Assembly: GCA_905116865.2 (NCBI GenBank)
Contig: CAJHNH020000494.1
Coordinates: 1,135,531 to 1,199,530, forward strand
Source of the DNA: Candidula unifasciata
Lineage: Eukaryota > Mollusca > Gastropoda > Stylommatophora > Geomitridae
DNA: 64,000 nt
Direction: 5' to 3'
The notes below the pieces were generated by a model, which saw only the letters and a list, made by a program, of their open reading frames with translations, was not told the DNA's origin and did not search any database. Both the position numbers and the translations under genes were made by a program. Each line of letters starts with the position of its first letter. Within the stretch, counting starts at the first letter, position 1. Positions 53,821-63,299 of this stretch are shown in pieces.

Positions 53821-54194
53821 ACATAATATAAACTGTATACTTACAAACAAATTCAGGTATAAATACATTTATAAAAGATTGCCCAGGCGAAATTCTAACT
53901 TTCTCAGTCGTTAAGTCGTTAAGTCACCGTTTCAACATCACTGCAGACAAGCGGCACCCACAACTGCTGCGTTCCTGCGCTAGTGGAAATCACACAAAAT
54001 GTCCGCCACTGTCCAAGTGGAAAACCAGTGGAAAAACTGTCAGTCCCAGCTGAATCTAAAGTCACTAAGTTTGCACATGCAATATTAATTCATAAGGCAG
54101 ATGTGCCATCACTAAATGTCCTAAACCAGAATTGCAGCTCACTGTTGATGCAAGCAGTCAATTACAAAAGCAGGCACTTTACATGCCATACTGC
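53821..54194. other. GRK2 intron, nothing identified
   Basis: No feature recognised. Confidence 0.5.
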
Positions 54195-55495
54195 ATAAGT
54201 ACACTGCATTCTCAGTGGCAGTGGTAAGCCAGTGATCTGCCATATTAGACCAGAAGTCACTAACATTCTCAGTGGTAAGCCAGTGATCTGCCATATTAGA
54301 CAAGAAGTCACTAACATTCTCAGTGGCAACGGTAAGCCAGTGATCTGCCATATTAGACCAGAAGTCACTAACATTCTCAGTGGCAACGGTAAGCCAGTGA
54401 TCTGCCATATTAGACAAGAAGTCACTAACATTCTCAGCAGTAAGCCAGAGATCTGCCATATTAGACCAGAAGTCACTAACATTCTCAGTGGCAACGGTAA
54501 GCCAGTGATCTGCCATATTAGACAAGAAGTCACTAACATTCTCAGTGGCAACGGTAAGCCAGTGATCTGCCATATTAGACAAGAAGTCACTAACATTCTC
54601 AGCAGTAAGCCAGTGATCTGCCATATTAGACCAGAAGTCACTAACATTCTCAGTGGCAACGGTAAGCCAGTGATCTGCCATATTAGACCAGAAGTCACTA
54701 ACATTCTCAGCAGTAAGCCAGTGATCTGCCATATTAGACCAGAAGTCACTAACATTCTCAGCGGTAAGCCAGTGATCTGCCATATTAGACCAGAAGTCAC
54801 TAACATTCTCAGCAGTAAGCCAGTGATCTGCCATATTAGACAAGAAGTCACTAACATTCTCAGCGGTAAGCCAGTGATCTGCCATATTAGACCAGAAGTC
54901 ACTAACATTCTCAGCAGTAAGCCAGTGATCTGCCATATTAGACCAGAAGTCACTAACATTCTCAGCGGTAAGCCAGTGATCTGCCATATTAGACAAGAAG
55001 TCACTAACATTCTCAGCAGTAAGCCAGTGATCTGCCATATTAGACAAGAAGTCACTAACATTCTCAGCGGTAAGCCAGTGATCTGCCATATTAGACCAGA
55101 AGTTACTAACATTTTCAGTGGTAAGCCAGTGATCTGTCATATTAGACCAGAAGTTACTAACATTTTCAGTGGTAAGCCAGTGATCTGCCATATTAGACCA
55201 GAAGTTACTAACATTCTCAGCGGTAAGCCAGTGATCTGCCATATTAGACCAGAAGTTACTAACATTCTCAGTGGCAACGGTAAGCCAGTGATCTGCCATA
55301 TTAGACAAGAAGTCACTAACATTCTCAGTGGCAATGGTAAGCCAGCGATCTGCCATATTAGACAAGAAGTCACTAACATTCTCAGTGGCAATGGTAAGCC
55401 AGCGATCTGCCATATTAGACAAGAAGTCACTAACATTCTCAGCGGTAAGCCAGTGATCTGCCATCTCAGACAAGAAGTCACTAACATTCTTCATC
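54195..55495. repeat. 51/57-bp minisatellite, 24 copies
   Basis: Unit GTAAGCCAGTGATCTGCCAT, ATTAGACCAGAAGTCACTAA, CATTCTCAGCG, with a 6-bp longer form (TGGCAACG). Both forms are multiples of three, so long open frames run on both strands (434 codons plus, 483 codons minus). No domain is recognisable in either. Confidence 0.97.
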
Positions 55496-55549
55496 TTCTG
55501 TTTGCAAGAAGAAGAAAAACAGAAAGAAAGAAGTGACCATATGATCTCC

Positions 55550-55737
55550 TTCTTCCACCTTTCGAACCCCAGTGGAGCATAGACTCTCAATCAACTCCTG
55601 CCAAGTAGTTATATCCTTTGCTATCGCATACAGCTCTCCCCATGTCCTCCCCATCTTTATAACTTAATTCTCCAGCTCCCTTCTCCATGTGGTTTTTGGT
55701 CTTCCTTTATTCCTATGCCCCTGTGGGTTCCAGTACA
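55550..55737. repeat. S8 dispersed repeat
   Basis: CCCAGTGGAGCATAGACTCT, CAATCAACTCCTGCCAAGTA, CCCATGTCCTCCCC, ATGCCCCTGTGGGTTCCAGT. Confidence 0.75.
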
Positions 55738-55983
55738 AAGATATGGCAGACCAGCAAGAAGACTTGTGGACAGGAAGACAGAAAAGTGTGACAACTTACG
55801 GGCGAGGTGATGATGATGCAAAGATATGGCAGACCAGCAAGAAGACAAGTGGACAGGAAGACATAAAAGTGTGACAACTTACGGGTGAGGTTGTGATGAT
55901 GCAAAGATATGGCAGACCAGCTAGAAGACAAGTGGACATGAAGACAGAAAAGTGTGACAACTTACGGGCGAGGTGATGATGAT
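55738..55983 (-). repeat. Triplicated GRK2 PH-exon end and splice donor, 83-bp unit
   Basis: Three tandem units start AAGATATGGCAGACCAGC at 55738, 55821 and 55903. Each ends with the minus-strand sequence CATC..CACCTC(G/A)CCC|GTAAGTTGTCACAC. The true exon end is at 55966; pseudo-exon ends are at 55883 and 55800. All three GTAAGT donors are intact. Confidence 0.93.
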
Positions 55984-56079
55984 TTTATCTGCCTTAAGGT
56001 TGAGAACAATGCAGTGCTCCATTTTCTGATGTCTCTGAAACTCCGGCACCACTTCCTTGATGTCCAGCATTGAGTACAA
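55966..56079 (-). CDS. GRK2: GRK2 exon: second half of PH domain
   Basis: A 114-nt exon of 38 codons encodes LYSMLDIKEVVPEFQRHQKM EHCIVLNLKADKIIITSP. It corresponds to human [20 protein letters not shown] through FILQCDS, the last strands of the PH domain. The acceptor is TTGTCCGACAG at 56080 and the donor CGCCC|GTAAGT at 55965. The last 19 or so exon bases and the donor are repeated twice more in tandem just downstream (55738-55983), leaving three adjacent intact donor sites. Confidence 0.93.
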
Positions 56080-56224
56080 CTGTCGGACAACAACAAAATC
56101 ATCATTATTATCCTCGTCGTCATCCTTATCATTATCATTATTTTATTATATTATGACATAATTCGCCACATAAGGGTCCCAATCAATTCCACCATTCCTT
56201 TGCAATCATTTCTATATCAGTCCA

Positions 56225-56620
56225 ACAGCTGATTCACGACAATTCACGCCCAGGTGATGTGATTATCTATACAGACGGTTCGGTGTTAAGAGGAAAGAGA
56301 AGTGCCTGGGGGTTCGTAGCGAAAGCTTTAGTGCAAGACAGCCTAGCAAATGGCATCACAACATCTAGCATGAGAATGGAGGTGGAGGCGGTAACTGCAC
56401 CTCTCCGGTGGCTAGAGAACAAGATGCATACACATGTTTTAATTGTAACAGACTCTGAAAGAATGCTGAGAATGAAGACAGGGATGCAACGAGCAAAGTG
56501 GCAAACTTCAGTGGAAAGGTCACAGGTAGTGAGCAAACTTTTCTCTACTACTACATTCTTTTCTTTTCTCTAGGCTATGCCGGCATAGAAGGTAATGAAC
56601 AGGCAGACTTGGTCAAGTAT
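56225..56620 (+). pseudogene. RNase H domain of a LINE, well preserved
   Basis: Encodes GDVIIYTDGSVLRGKRSAWG, TTSSMRMEVEAVTAPLRWLE, HVLIVTDSERMLRMKTGM and, after a frame change, GYAGIEGNEQADL. It has the catalytic D (TDGS), E (RMEVEA), D (VTDS) and the N..AD pattern. Antisense to GRK2. Confidence 0.88.
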
Positions 56621-56704
56621 TATAACTGTTTTTCTTTTAACAACAACAAAAACACACTAAGAACTTGTGTTATTATTGTGTTATTATTTCCACTCTATGG
56701 GTTC

Positions 56705-57005
56705 AAATCAGTGTACACACTAAAGGAATCAGTGTACACACTAAAGGGATCAGTGTACACATCAAAAGGGATCAGTGTACACACTAAAGGAATCAGTGTA
56801 CACACTAAAGGGATCAGTGTACACACTAAAGGGATCAGTGTACACACTAAAGGAATCAGTGTACACACTAAAGGGATCAGTGTACACACTAAAGGAATCA
56901 GTGTACACACTAAAGGGATCAGTGTACACACAAAAGGGATCCGTGTACACACTAAAGGGATCAGTGTACACATTAAAAGCGATCAGTGTACACACTAAAG
57001 GAATC
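56705..57005. repeat. 21-bp minisatellite, about 14 copies
   Basis: Unit GTGTACACACTAAAGG(G/A)ATCA. Confidence 0.96.
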
Positions 57006-57430
57006 AGTATCTGGAACTTAGAGAACGCAGTGCCTTCTCTGTCGTCTTTAAAAAGGCAGCAAGAGTTGCACATTTTGGCACAATACATCCATACCAGCAA
57101 CAATCTTTATCTGTTAGCTGCCTTTTATGACATGCCTGTTAGGGTAGCAGTGGATATGTTCACCCCCCCCCCCCCCCACACCCCCTCCAAGGGGCTCAAG
57201 AACTCACCCATGAAAAATGCAGTTTCATAATTCCAACATGTCAAGTTTAATTCAGCTGTGGGCCATCTGGCAGCAGACCACTTTTACTTTCCAGCTGGTG
57301 ACCACAAGCGTAGGTAGCCTGTCTGCTACCTCTCCACTGCCATCTTTGCTGCTGTTAATGAAGGAAATCTTGTACTGATGATAGTAATGACCCCCCCCCC
57401 TCCCCCAATGCTGAACACAAACAAACTGAC
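57006..57430. repeat. Intron with S1-like fragment and C runs
   Basis: 57115-57200 carries CTTTTATGACATGCCTGTTA, GGGTAGCAGTGG and a C run (57163-57177), resembling reverse S1. A second C run is at 57391. Confidence 0.5.
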
Positions 57431-57588
57431 CTCGACACCTTTGCCCCTTGGCACTGTCCCATCTCTGGCTTTCTGGTAGAACTCCAGCCGATTGGGGTAG
57501 AGCTTCAGATGTTTCTTTGTCCAGGACTGGTTGAAGGGTCCACCCAGCTTCAGAACCTCACCCTCCACGATGCAGTCGGTAGGTCCAG
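57431..57588 (-). CDS. GRK2: GRK2 exon: first half of PH domain
   Basis: A 158-nt exon encodes A-GPTDCIVEGEVLKLGGPFNQ SWTKKHLKLYPNRLEFYQK... to KGVE. This is the start of the GRK2-type PH domain (human DCIMHGYMSKMGNPF, QWQRRYFYLFPNRLEW). Lys-rich beta strands here bind phosphoinositide headgroups in the family. The acceptor is GGACCCCAG (57589) and the donor GTCGAG|GTCAGT (57430), phase 0. The loop QKARDGTVPRGKG is longer than the human GEGEAPQ loop. Confidence 0.96.
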
Positions 57589-57985
57589 CTGGGGTCCAAC
57601 AAGTTGGGAGGAAACAAGAAACACAAGAGAGATAACATCCAAGCAAAGATAACACAAAAGAGACAACATCCAAGCAAAAATAACACTTCAGGAGATAACA
57701 TTCAAGCAAATATAACACTTCACATAATTGTACATATAATAAACAAACACACAATGTATTGATAGGCACTCACAGAAAGAATTAGAAAGACAGAGACCCT
57801 TTCTACTTCTTCTTCTTTACCCTAGTCCTTATTTTGCCTTTCAGCATTGGGTTTTGAACAGGTATCATGTGAAAACCTTGGTGTGTGCTAAACAGATGCT
57901 AGTATCCAAGGCCTCAGCCATTCCATTCTTAGGAAACAAAAACAGTCATATACAGAGGTTCTGCAAAGACTAGAAAAAAAAAGAT
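57589..57985. other. GRK2 intron, nothing notable
   Basis: Short degenerate repeat ACATCCAAGCAAA(A/G)ATAACAC at 57625-57720. Confidence 0.55.
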
Positions 57986-57989
57986 AATT

Positions 57990-58250
57990 ACTAAATAAAA
58001 TGAAAAAAGAGACAACTGAAATACTTCGGCCATTTTAAAAGATATAACAACTTGAAAACCATATTGGAGGGGAAGGTCGAGGGCAAGAGAGCAAGAGGTG
58101 GGTAGTGATACAAGTGGGAGGACAGCATCAAGAGATGGACTGGCAGTAGTCTGAGAGAGTGTACAAGCAGGACAAGAGACAGGGCGAGATGGAGATCCAC
58201 TGCAGCCAACCTTGACTTTAGAGACAGCGCCTGACTGATTGATCTGATGA
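57990..58250 (+). pseudogene. LINE C-terminal fragment
   Basis: Encodes LKYFGHFKRYN, TILEGKVEGKRARGG, YKWEDSIKRWTGSSLRE, CTSRTRDRARWRSTAANLDF. Same family as 10500-11063 and slightly better preserved. The 3' end is GCGCCTGACTGATTGATCTG. Confidence 0.88.
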
Positions 58251-58489
58251 TTCCATCCCTTGTTTGTGGGCACACTGTGTGACACAAGCAGCTGGGGTAT
58301 ATATAACAGATGGAGCAACAAGAAACACTGAGATCAGATCGACAACAATCCAAGCACAGCAACATTCCCGGTTTTTACAAAAACAAAAACAAAAACAGAA
58401 AAGGATTTCTCTCACGTCAATGCTGCATCAGGTGTATGGTGCTGAATTCATTGTCAATAGACCAATAAGCACTTGATGGGTGATGAGGT

Positions 58490-58595
58490 GATGTATTAAC
58501 ATCACGCCGGCCACCTTTACTTCCCAAAATACATTTTTGATACACATTTTAGGCTACATTAGTCTGAGAGCCTGTCTTTTTTAAAAATTTGTTTA
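58490..58595 (-). mobile_element. S2 fragment
   Basis: ATCACGCCGGCCACCTTTAC, TTCCCAAAATAC, TTTTAGGCTACATTAGTC, GTGGATTCAAAAC. Confidence 0.55.
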
Positions 58596-58599
58596 ATGT

Positions 58600-58845
58600 G
58601 GATTCAAAACAACGCTTCGTAATGCCGGGATGCCGGGTTCGATCCCAGGTGCGGGCCATGCGCCTTGCGTTGTTTTCGACAGTGGTATCAAGAAAGTTGA
58701 CCGTCCAGAAAGCAATGGCAAACTACTGGACGTAAATTTGCCTAGAAAAACCACACAACAGCCAGGGGCTGTTGGGGTTGGCTCTGCAACGTTCTGTAAA
58801 GGATACGTAACTAACCTAGGATTCGAACCTAATACTTTCATGGCT
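58600..58845 (+). mobile_element. S3 SINE
   Basis: Box B GGGTTCGATCCC, then AGCAATGGCAAACTACTGGA, CGTAAATTTGCCTAGAAAAA, CAGCCAGGGGCTGTTGGGGT, TTCTGTAAAGGATACGTAAC. Confidence 0.88.
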
Positions 58846-59079
58846 CATACATTCCATGAGCTTTTGGCGATTCCATGCCCTTTCTAAATCTAATTAACTC
58901 TCCTGAGTAATGTCCTATCTAACTCTAAGTAACGTTGCTGTCTATGTAATCTCCGATCTAGGTAATTCTCCTGTCTAAGTAATGACCTATCTACATCTAA
59001 GTGATAGTCCTGACTATGTAGTAACATAACATATCATGACCCTTGACCCATTAGGGCCTTAGAAGTGTATTGATGGAAG

Positions 59080-59265
59080 CACTAGAATATAAAACCCGCT
59101 TTCTTTTCTCCCTCTTCCGCTTGATGTATAAGTGTATGATAACTTAGTCCTGTCCATTTGATGCTGTCTTTTCAGGTTAAGTACAGTCTTTGCAATCGAA
59201 TCATGTCTAACCACGTGACCAAACCAAGCTAACTTGCAACGTTTTTTTTTCTGACATTTTTATAA
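59080..59265 (-). pseudogene. LINE C-terminal fragment
   Basis: Minus strand encodes CKLAWFGHVVRHDSIAKTVL, then HQMDRTKLSY. Confidence 0.75.
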
Positions 59266-59705
59266 GTTTTGAGTTCTAAAATGTAATAAATAATGCTGAT
59301 GTCTAAGTAATGTCCTGCCTAAATCTAAGTAATGCTTCAGTCAAAATCTAAGTAATTGTCCTATCTAAATGTAAATAATGCTCCTGTCTAAATCTAAGTA
59401 ATGCTCCTGTCTAAATCTAATTAATGCTCGTCTAAATCTAATTAATGTTCCAGTCTAAATCTAAAAAATGCTCCTGTCTAAATCTAAGTAATGCTCCTGT
59501 CTAAATCTAAGTAATGCTCCAGTTTAAATCTAATTAATGCTCCAGTCTAAATCTAATTAATGCTTCAATCTAAATCTAATTAATGCTCCTGTCTAAATCT
59601 AAGTAATGCTCCTGTCTAAATCTAAGTAATGCTTTAGTTTAAATCTAAGAAATTGTCCTATCTAAATGTAAATAATGCTTCTGTCTAAATCTAAGTAATA
59701 AAAAA

Positions 59706-59985
59706 AAAATTAAAGTTCCCTTTTCACGCCTTTCGGCGCATCGGGCATATGGGCAGAGCGTCCCATATTTTTACAGACCATCAGCACTCTGTGGGTAATG
59801 TGGTCAGCATTACGCCGGCTGTCTTTACTTTCCCAGGACAGCCCATCCTGGTACCCATTTTAGGCTGGGTCGACCTGCGACGTCCCATACCACAACAAAA
59901 ATCCACGCAACCTGCAGTGGGTTTCGATCGCGGTATGCTGGCTTACGAGTCGGACTCACAACGCCTTAGCCACGGACGCCGCTAA
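59706..59985 (-). mobile_element. S2 SINE inside the 23-bp array (1)
   Basis: Minus strand: box A GTGGCTAAGGCG, box B CGATCGAAACCC, body as other S2 copies, ending GAAAAGGGAACTTTAATTTT. Array sequence ATCTAAGTAAT flanks both sides. Confidence 0.88.
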
Positions 59986-60661
59986 TCTAAGTAATGCTCC
60001 TGTCTAAATCTAATTAATGCTCCAGTCTAAATCTAATTAATGCTCCAGTCTAAATCTAATTAATGCTCCTGTCTAAATCTAAGTAATGCTCCAGTCTAAA
60101 TCTAATTAATGCTCCAGTCTAAATCTAATTAATGCTCCAGTCTAAATCTAATTAATGCTCCTGTCTAAATCTAAGTAATGCTCCTGTCTAAATCTAAGTA
60201 ATGCTCCAGTCTAAATCTAATTATTGCTCTAGTCTAAATCTAATTAATGCTCCAGTCTGAATCTAATTAATGCTCCTGTCTAAATCTAAGTAATGCTCCT
60301 GTCTAAATCTAAGTAATGCTCCTGTCTAAATCTAAGTAATGCTCCAGTCTAAATCTAATTAATGCTCCAGTCTAAATCTAATTAATGCTCCAGTCTAAAT
60401 CTAAGTAATGCTCCTGTCTAAATCTAAGTAATGCTCCAGTCTAAATCTAATTAATGCTCCAGTCTAAATCTAATTAATGCTCCAGTCTAAATCTAATTAA
60501 TGCTCCTGTCTAAATCTAAGTAATGCTCCAGTCTAAATCTAATTAATGCTCCAGTCTAAATCTAATTAATGCTCCTGTCTAAATCTAAGTAATGCTCCTG
60601 TCTAAATCTAATTAATGCTCCAGTCTAAATCTAATTAATGCTCCTGTCTAAATCTAAGTAA

Positions 60662-60945
60662 TAAGAAAAAAAGTAAAGATCCCTTTACACGTCTTTAGGC
60701 GCATCGGGCATAAGGGAAGAGCACCCATATTTTTACAGACCAATCGGCACTCGGTGGGTAATGTGGTCAGCATTACGCCGACCGTCTTTACTTTCCCAGG
60801 ACAGCCCATCCTGGTACCCATTTGAGGCTGGGTCGACCTGCGACGTCCCATACCACGATAAAAATCCACGCAGCCCACGCAGGTTTCGATCGCGGTACGT
60901 TGGATTACGAGTCGGACTCGCAACGCCTTAGCCACGGACGCCGCT
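60662..60945 (-). mobile_element. S2 SINE inside the 23-bp array (2)
   Basis: About 90% identical to 59706-59985 over its whole length, with the same head (GTGGCTAAGGCG, CGATCGAAACC). Flanked by AAATCTAAGTAAT and AAATCTAATTAAT. Confidence 0.88.
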
Positions 60946-61180
60946 GCTTCTGCAAAAATCTAATTAATGCTCCGGTCTATACCTTATTAATTGCTTCTAT
61001 CTAAATCTAAGTCATGCTCCTGTCTAAATCTAAGTAATGCTCCTGTCTAAATAGAGGTAAAGTTAAAGGCTAAGCAATGTTTTCAAGTTCTAGTAGGACA
61101 GCCTCCTGTCCACACTTTACTTAATCATCAGAGAACACAACCTAAAGCAACACACAACAACAGACAGACCAGGGACCCAC

Positions 61181-61343
61181 CTAAATTCAACTCATCTGCC
61201 TTTGGCTTCTGCTTGCGCTTCTGCTCCAGCTTGTCAGTGTCAGAGTTGATGGTTTCGAACACAGTCTCTGCCACCTCATGCTGCCACCGCTCGGAGACCA
61301 CCAGCGGGAAGTTTTTGTACAGGTCCTGGTCAGACTCTGACAG
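61181..61343 (-). CDS. GRK2: GRK2 exon: terminal RH-domain helices
   Basis: A 163-nt exon encodes [33 protein letters not shown]... and ends KADELNL plus one base. [17 protein letters not shown] matches the last helices of the GRK2 RH domain, which return to pack on the RH bundle after the kinase domain. The basic linker EQKRKQKPK follows and leads to the PH domain. The acceptor is ACCTGGCCTAG (61344) and the donor TTTAG|GTGGGT (61180), joining G|CT (Ala). Confidence 0.96.
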
Positions 61344-61384
61344 CTAGGCCAGGTAGAGACAATATGTCAATAATTCGTTTACAG

Positions 61385-61600
61385 GAACAAACAAACTTTT
61401 TTTTAACAGAGTCACAATTCTCCGAAGTCAGAACACATCTGCCTGAGAGGCGAGGAACCAACAGTCTGCACACAAGAAACCAGATCTGTAAAACGAAGGT
61501 ACATGCAAAACCCAAGTTCTAGAACAAAACTAAAGTCCAGAAATAGATGAACAACCAGAATTTTTTGCCAGAGTTTACAGCCAGTGAATGCTAAAAAGAT
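61385..61600 (+). mobile_element. S1 SINE-like repeat, 3' part
   Basis: GTCAGAACACATCTGCCTGA, GAGGCGAGGAACCAACAGTC, AAACCAGATCTGTAAAACGA, TTTACAGCCAGTGAATGCTA. Confidence 0.85.
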
Positions 61601-61640
61601 GATAGGTGACAAATTGGAAAAAGAAAATCAGTGTAAGGAT

Positions 61641-61730
61641 GCCCCCCCCCCCCCCCCCCCATTTGGAGGAGGGGGCAGACCCCTAAGAAGCATACTGTAA
61701 AAGGTGACTAATTAAGAGTTTCCTGACATT
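61641..61730 (+). mobile_element. S1-like fragment with C run
   Basis: About 20 C from 61641, then GACCCCTAAGAAGCATACTG and GTGACTAATTAAGAGTTTCC, the S1 mid-section. Confidence 0.65.
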
Positions 61731-61734
61731 AGAA

Positions 61735-61830
61735 ATGTTGGGATGAAAGACGCAAATATCGCAGCCTAGCTATAAACCACAATATACACTGCCAACCATC
61801 TTTGTAAGGGTGAATGCAGAAGATGAAAGG
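61735..61830 (+). repeat. S9 SINE-like repeat
   Basis: GCAAATATCGCAGCCTAGCT, ATAAACCACAATATACACTG, CCAACCATCTTTGTAAGGGT, ending GCAGAAGATGAAAGG. Confidence 0.7.
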
Positions 61831-61921
61831 ATGACCAACACAACACATCGTGGACTATTGGAAGCATGTGCTATACAATCTGATAGGTATACATCCTCAT
61901 TGTGGGGACAGCCACCCTAGA

Positions 61922-61940
61922 GAGAGAGGGGGGGGGGGGG

Positions 61941-61983
<43 letters not shown>
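61922..61983. repeat. G run then (GA)n
   Basis: About 15 G then about 20 GA dinucleotides. Confidence 0.96.
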
Positions 61984-61986
<3 letters not shown>

Positions 61987-62109
61987 AAAAAAGAATGTGA
62001 ATGAGTAAGTGAGTGTGTGGGTGTGTGCGTGTGTGTGGAAGGGACATGGAAAGGGGAGTAAGAAAAGACACAGTGCCCCTTATCAAGCAAGCTGTGAAAG
62101 GCAGCAATT

Positions 62110-62365
62110 AATCAAGGATTTGCTGAAATCTGATCTCAAGGTTAGTTGCGTAAACTTTACAGGACGTTGCAGAACCAACCCCAACAGCCCCTGGCTGTTG
62201 TGTGGTTTTTCTAGGCAAATTTACGTTCAATAGTTTGCCACTGCTTTCTGGACGGTCGGCTTTCTTGATACCACTGTCGAAATCAATACAAGGCCCATCC
62301 ATGGCCTGCAGCTGGGATCGAACCCGGCATCAATAAGCTTTCGCATCGACTTAGCCACAGAGCTG
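62110..62365 (-). mobile_element. S3 SINE
   Basis: Reverse S3: CCCCAACAGCCCCTGGCTGT, TTTTTCTAGGCAAATTTACG, AGTTTGCCACTGCTTTCTGG, GGGATCGAACCCGGC (box B inverted), TTAGCCACAG (box A inverted). Confidence 0.9.
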
Positions 62366-62389
62366 ACGAAATTGATCTAGTGGACCGAA

Positions 62390-62470
62390 ATATGCAGGTA
62401 TCACAGCCTAGCTGTAAATCCCAACACAACCTTCCAACTGCCTTTTCAGGGCAAACAGAAGAAGAAGAGA
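62390..62470 (+). repeat. S9 SINE-like repeat
   Basis: GCAGGTATCACAGCCTAGCT, GTAAATCCCAACACAACC, ending CAGAAGAAGAAGAG. Confidence 0.7.
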
Positions 62471-62482
62471 GGCACACACAAT

Positions 62483-62570
62483 ATGATAGGCCATCTAGAG
62501 TCACCCAGCAACAAAAGCCAACCTCTCCTTGACTGCCCTGGCGTCTTACTCATCAAAAGAACTAACATAA
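62483..62570 (-). repeat. Decayed duplicate of GRK2 kinase-tail exon end
   Basis: Aligns with 63087-63173: AGTCACCCAGCAACAAAAGC, CAACCTCTCCTTGACTGCCC, TGGCGTCTTACTCATCAAAA against AATCACGCAGCAAACAAATG, CCAACCTTACCTTGATTCCC, TTGGTGTCTTCCTCATCGAA. The donor GTAAGG has decayed to AGAGGT. Confidence 0.78.
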
Positions 62571-63085
62571 GTACTTCAAACAATTCAGAAGAGGCAGATG
62601 TGCTATGCTGATCTACAGAGACGGGTCCACTGTACAAGGACACAAGAGTGGTATGGGCAGTCACAGCTGGCTCTGCTGGCAGAACAGTCCATGAAGCCAG
62701 CGGTGCCTTCTGTATGACTACCAGCAGCATGACGATGGAGGTGATGGCGGTGACACAGGCTTTCATGTGGCTAGAATCACAAGACTATCCCCATGTGTGT
62801 CTGCTGGGTGATCTATGGCTGGCCTCAGAATTGCCCTGACATTGTTAATGCCCTTGGAGAGATCAGAGGATTTTGGGAGCCCTGTCACAACACTGCTAAG
62901 AATATGTGAACTGTCAGCAAAGATCGGCACAGCCAAGCATGAGAGGCACACTGGACACACAATTACCCTTATTAACCAACCCAGGACTGGCATCATTAAC
63001 CTCAAGACACTGATGAATATGCTGAAGGGGGAACTGAGCACTTACAGGCATGTCCGGAGTGCTGAAAAGAAAACCTAACACATGG
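62571..63085 (+). pseudogene. RNase H LINE fragment between the two exon copies
   Basis: Encodes LIYRDGSTVQGHKSGMG, then VWAVTAGSAGRTVHEASGAF, TTSSMTMEVMAVTQAFMWLE SQDYPHVC; later NQPRTGIINLKTLM. It is an RNase H domain with frame breaks. Confidence 0.8.
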
Positions 63086-63131
63086 CCCATAGGTAATCAA
63101 GAATCACGCAGCAAACAAATGCCAACCTTAC

Positions 63132-63294
63132 CTTGATTCCCTTGGTGTCTTCCTCATCGAAGGAACCAATATCAAAAGCGTCTGCAGCATTGACCTCACC
63201 CTTGGGTGGAATCAGCGGAGGAGTGTATTTCTGCAGGTACACTTGTACCCAGTCGATGCCTTTGAAGAATGGGTGGTCTTTGACTTCTTGAGCT
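63132..63294 (-). CDS. GRK2: GRK2 exon: end of kinase domain and AGC tail
   Basis: A 163-nt exon begins with the last base of a split Gly codon, then 54 codons [20 protein letters not shown]...[20 protein letters not shown].... The block [21 protein letters not shown] is essentially identical to vertebrate GRK2/3 and forms the active-site tether / AGC C-tail. The acceptor is TTATAACACAG (63295) and the donor CAAG|GTAAGG (63131). It ends in phase 0. A decayed copy of its 3' end lies at 62483-62570, beyond a LINE fragment. Confidence 0.97.
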
Positions 63295-63299
63295 CTGTG

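Larger units (their letters stand above)
58888..61058. repeat. 23-bp minisatellite, about 50 copies, interrupted by a LINE piece and two S2 SINEs
   Basis: Core 59289-60659: GTCTAAATCTAAGTAATGCTCCT and GTCTAAATCTAATTAATGCTCCA. AAGTAAT mostly goes with CCTGT and AATTAAT with CCAGT, so there are two coupled subtypes. Degenerate copies extend to both sides. Confidence 0.95.

Noticed and set aside
56498..57230. Long frames of VYTLKGS / SVHTKGI repeats
   Set aside because: Compositional frames through the 21-bp array at 56705-57005.
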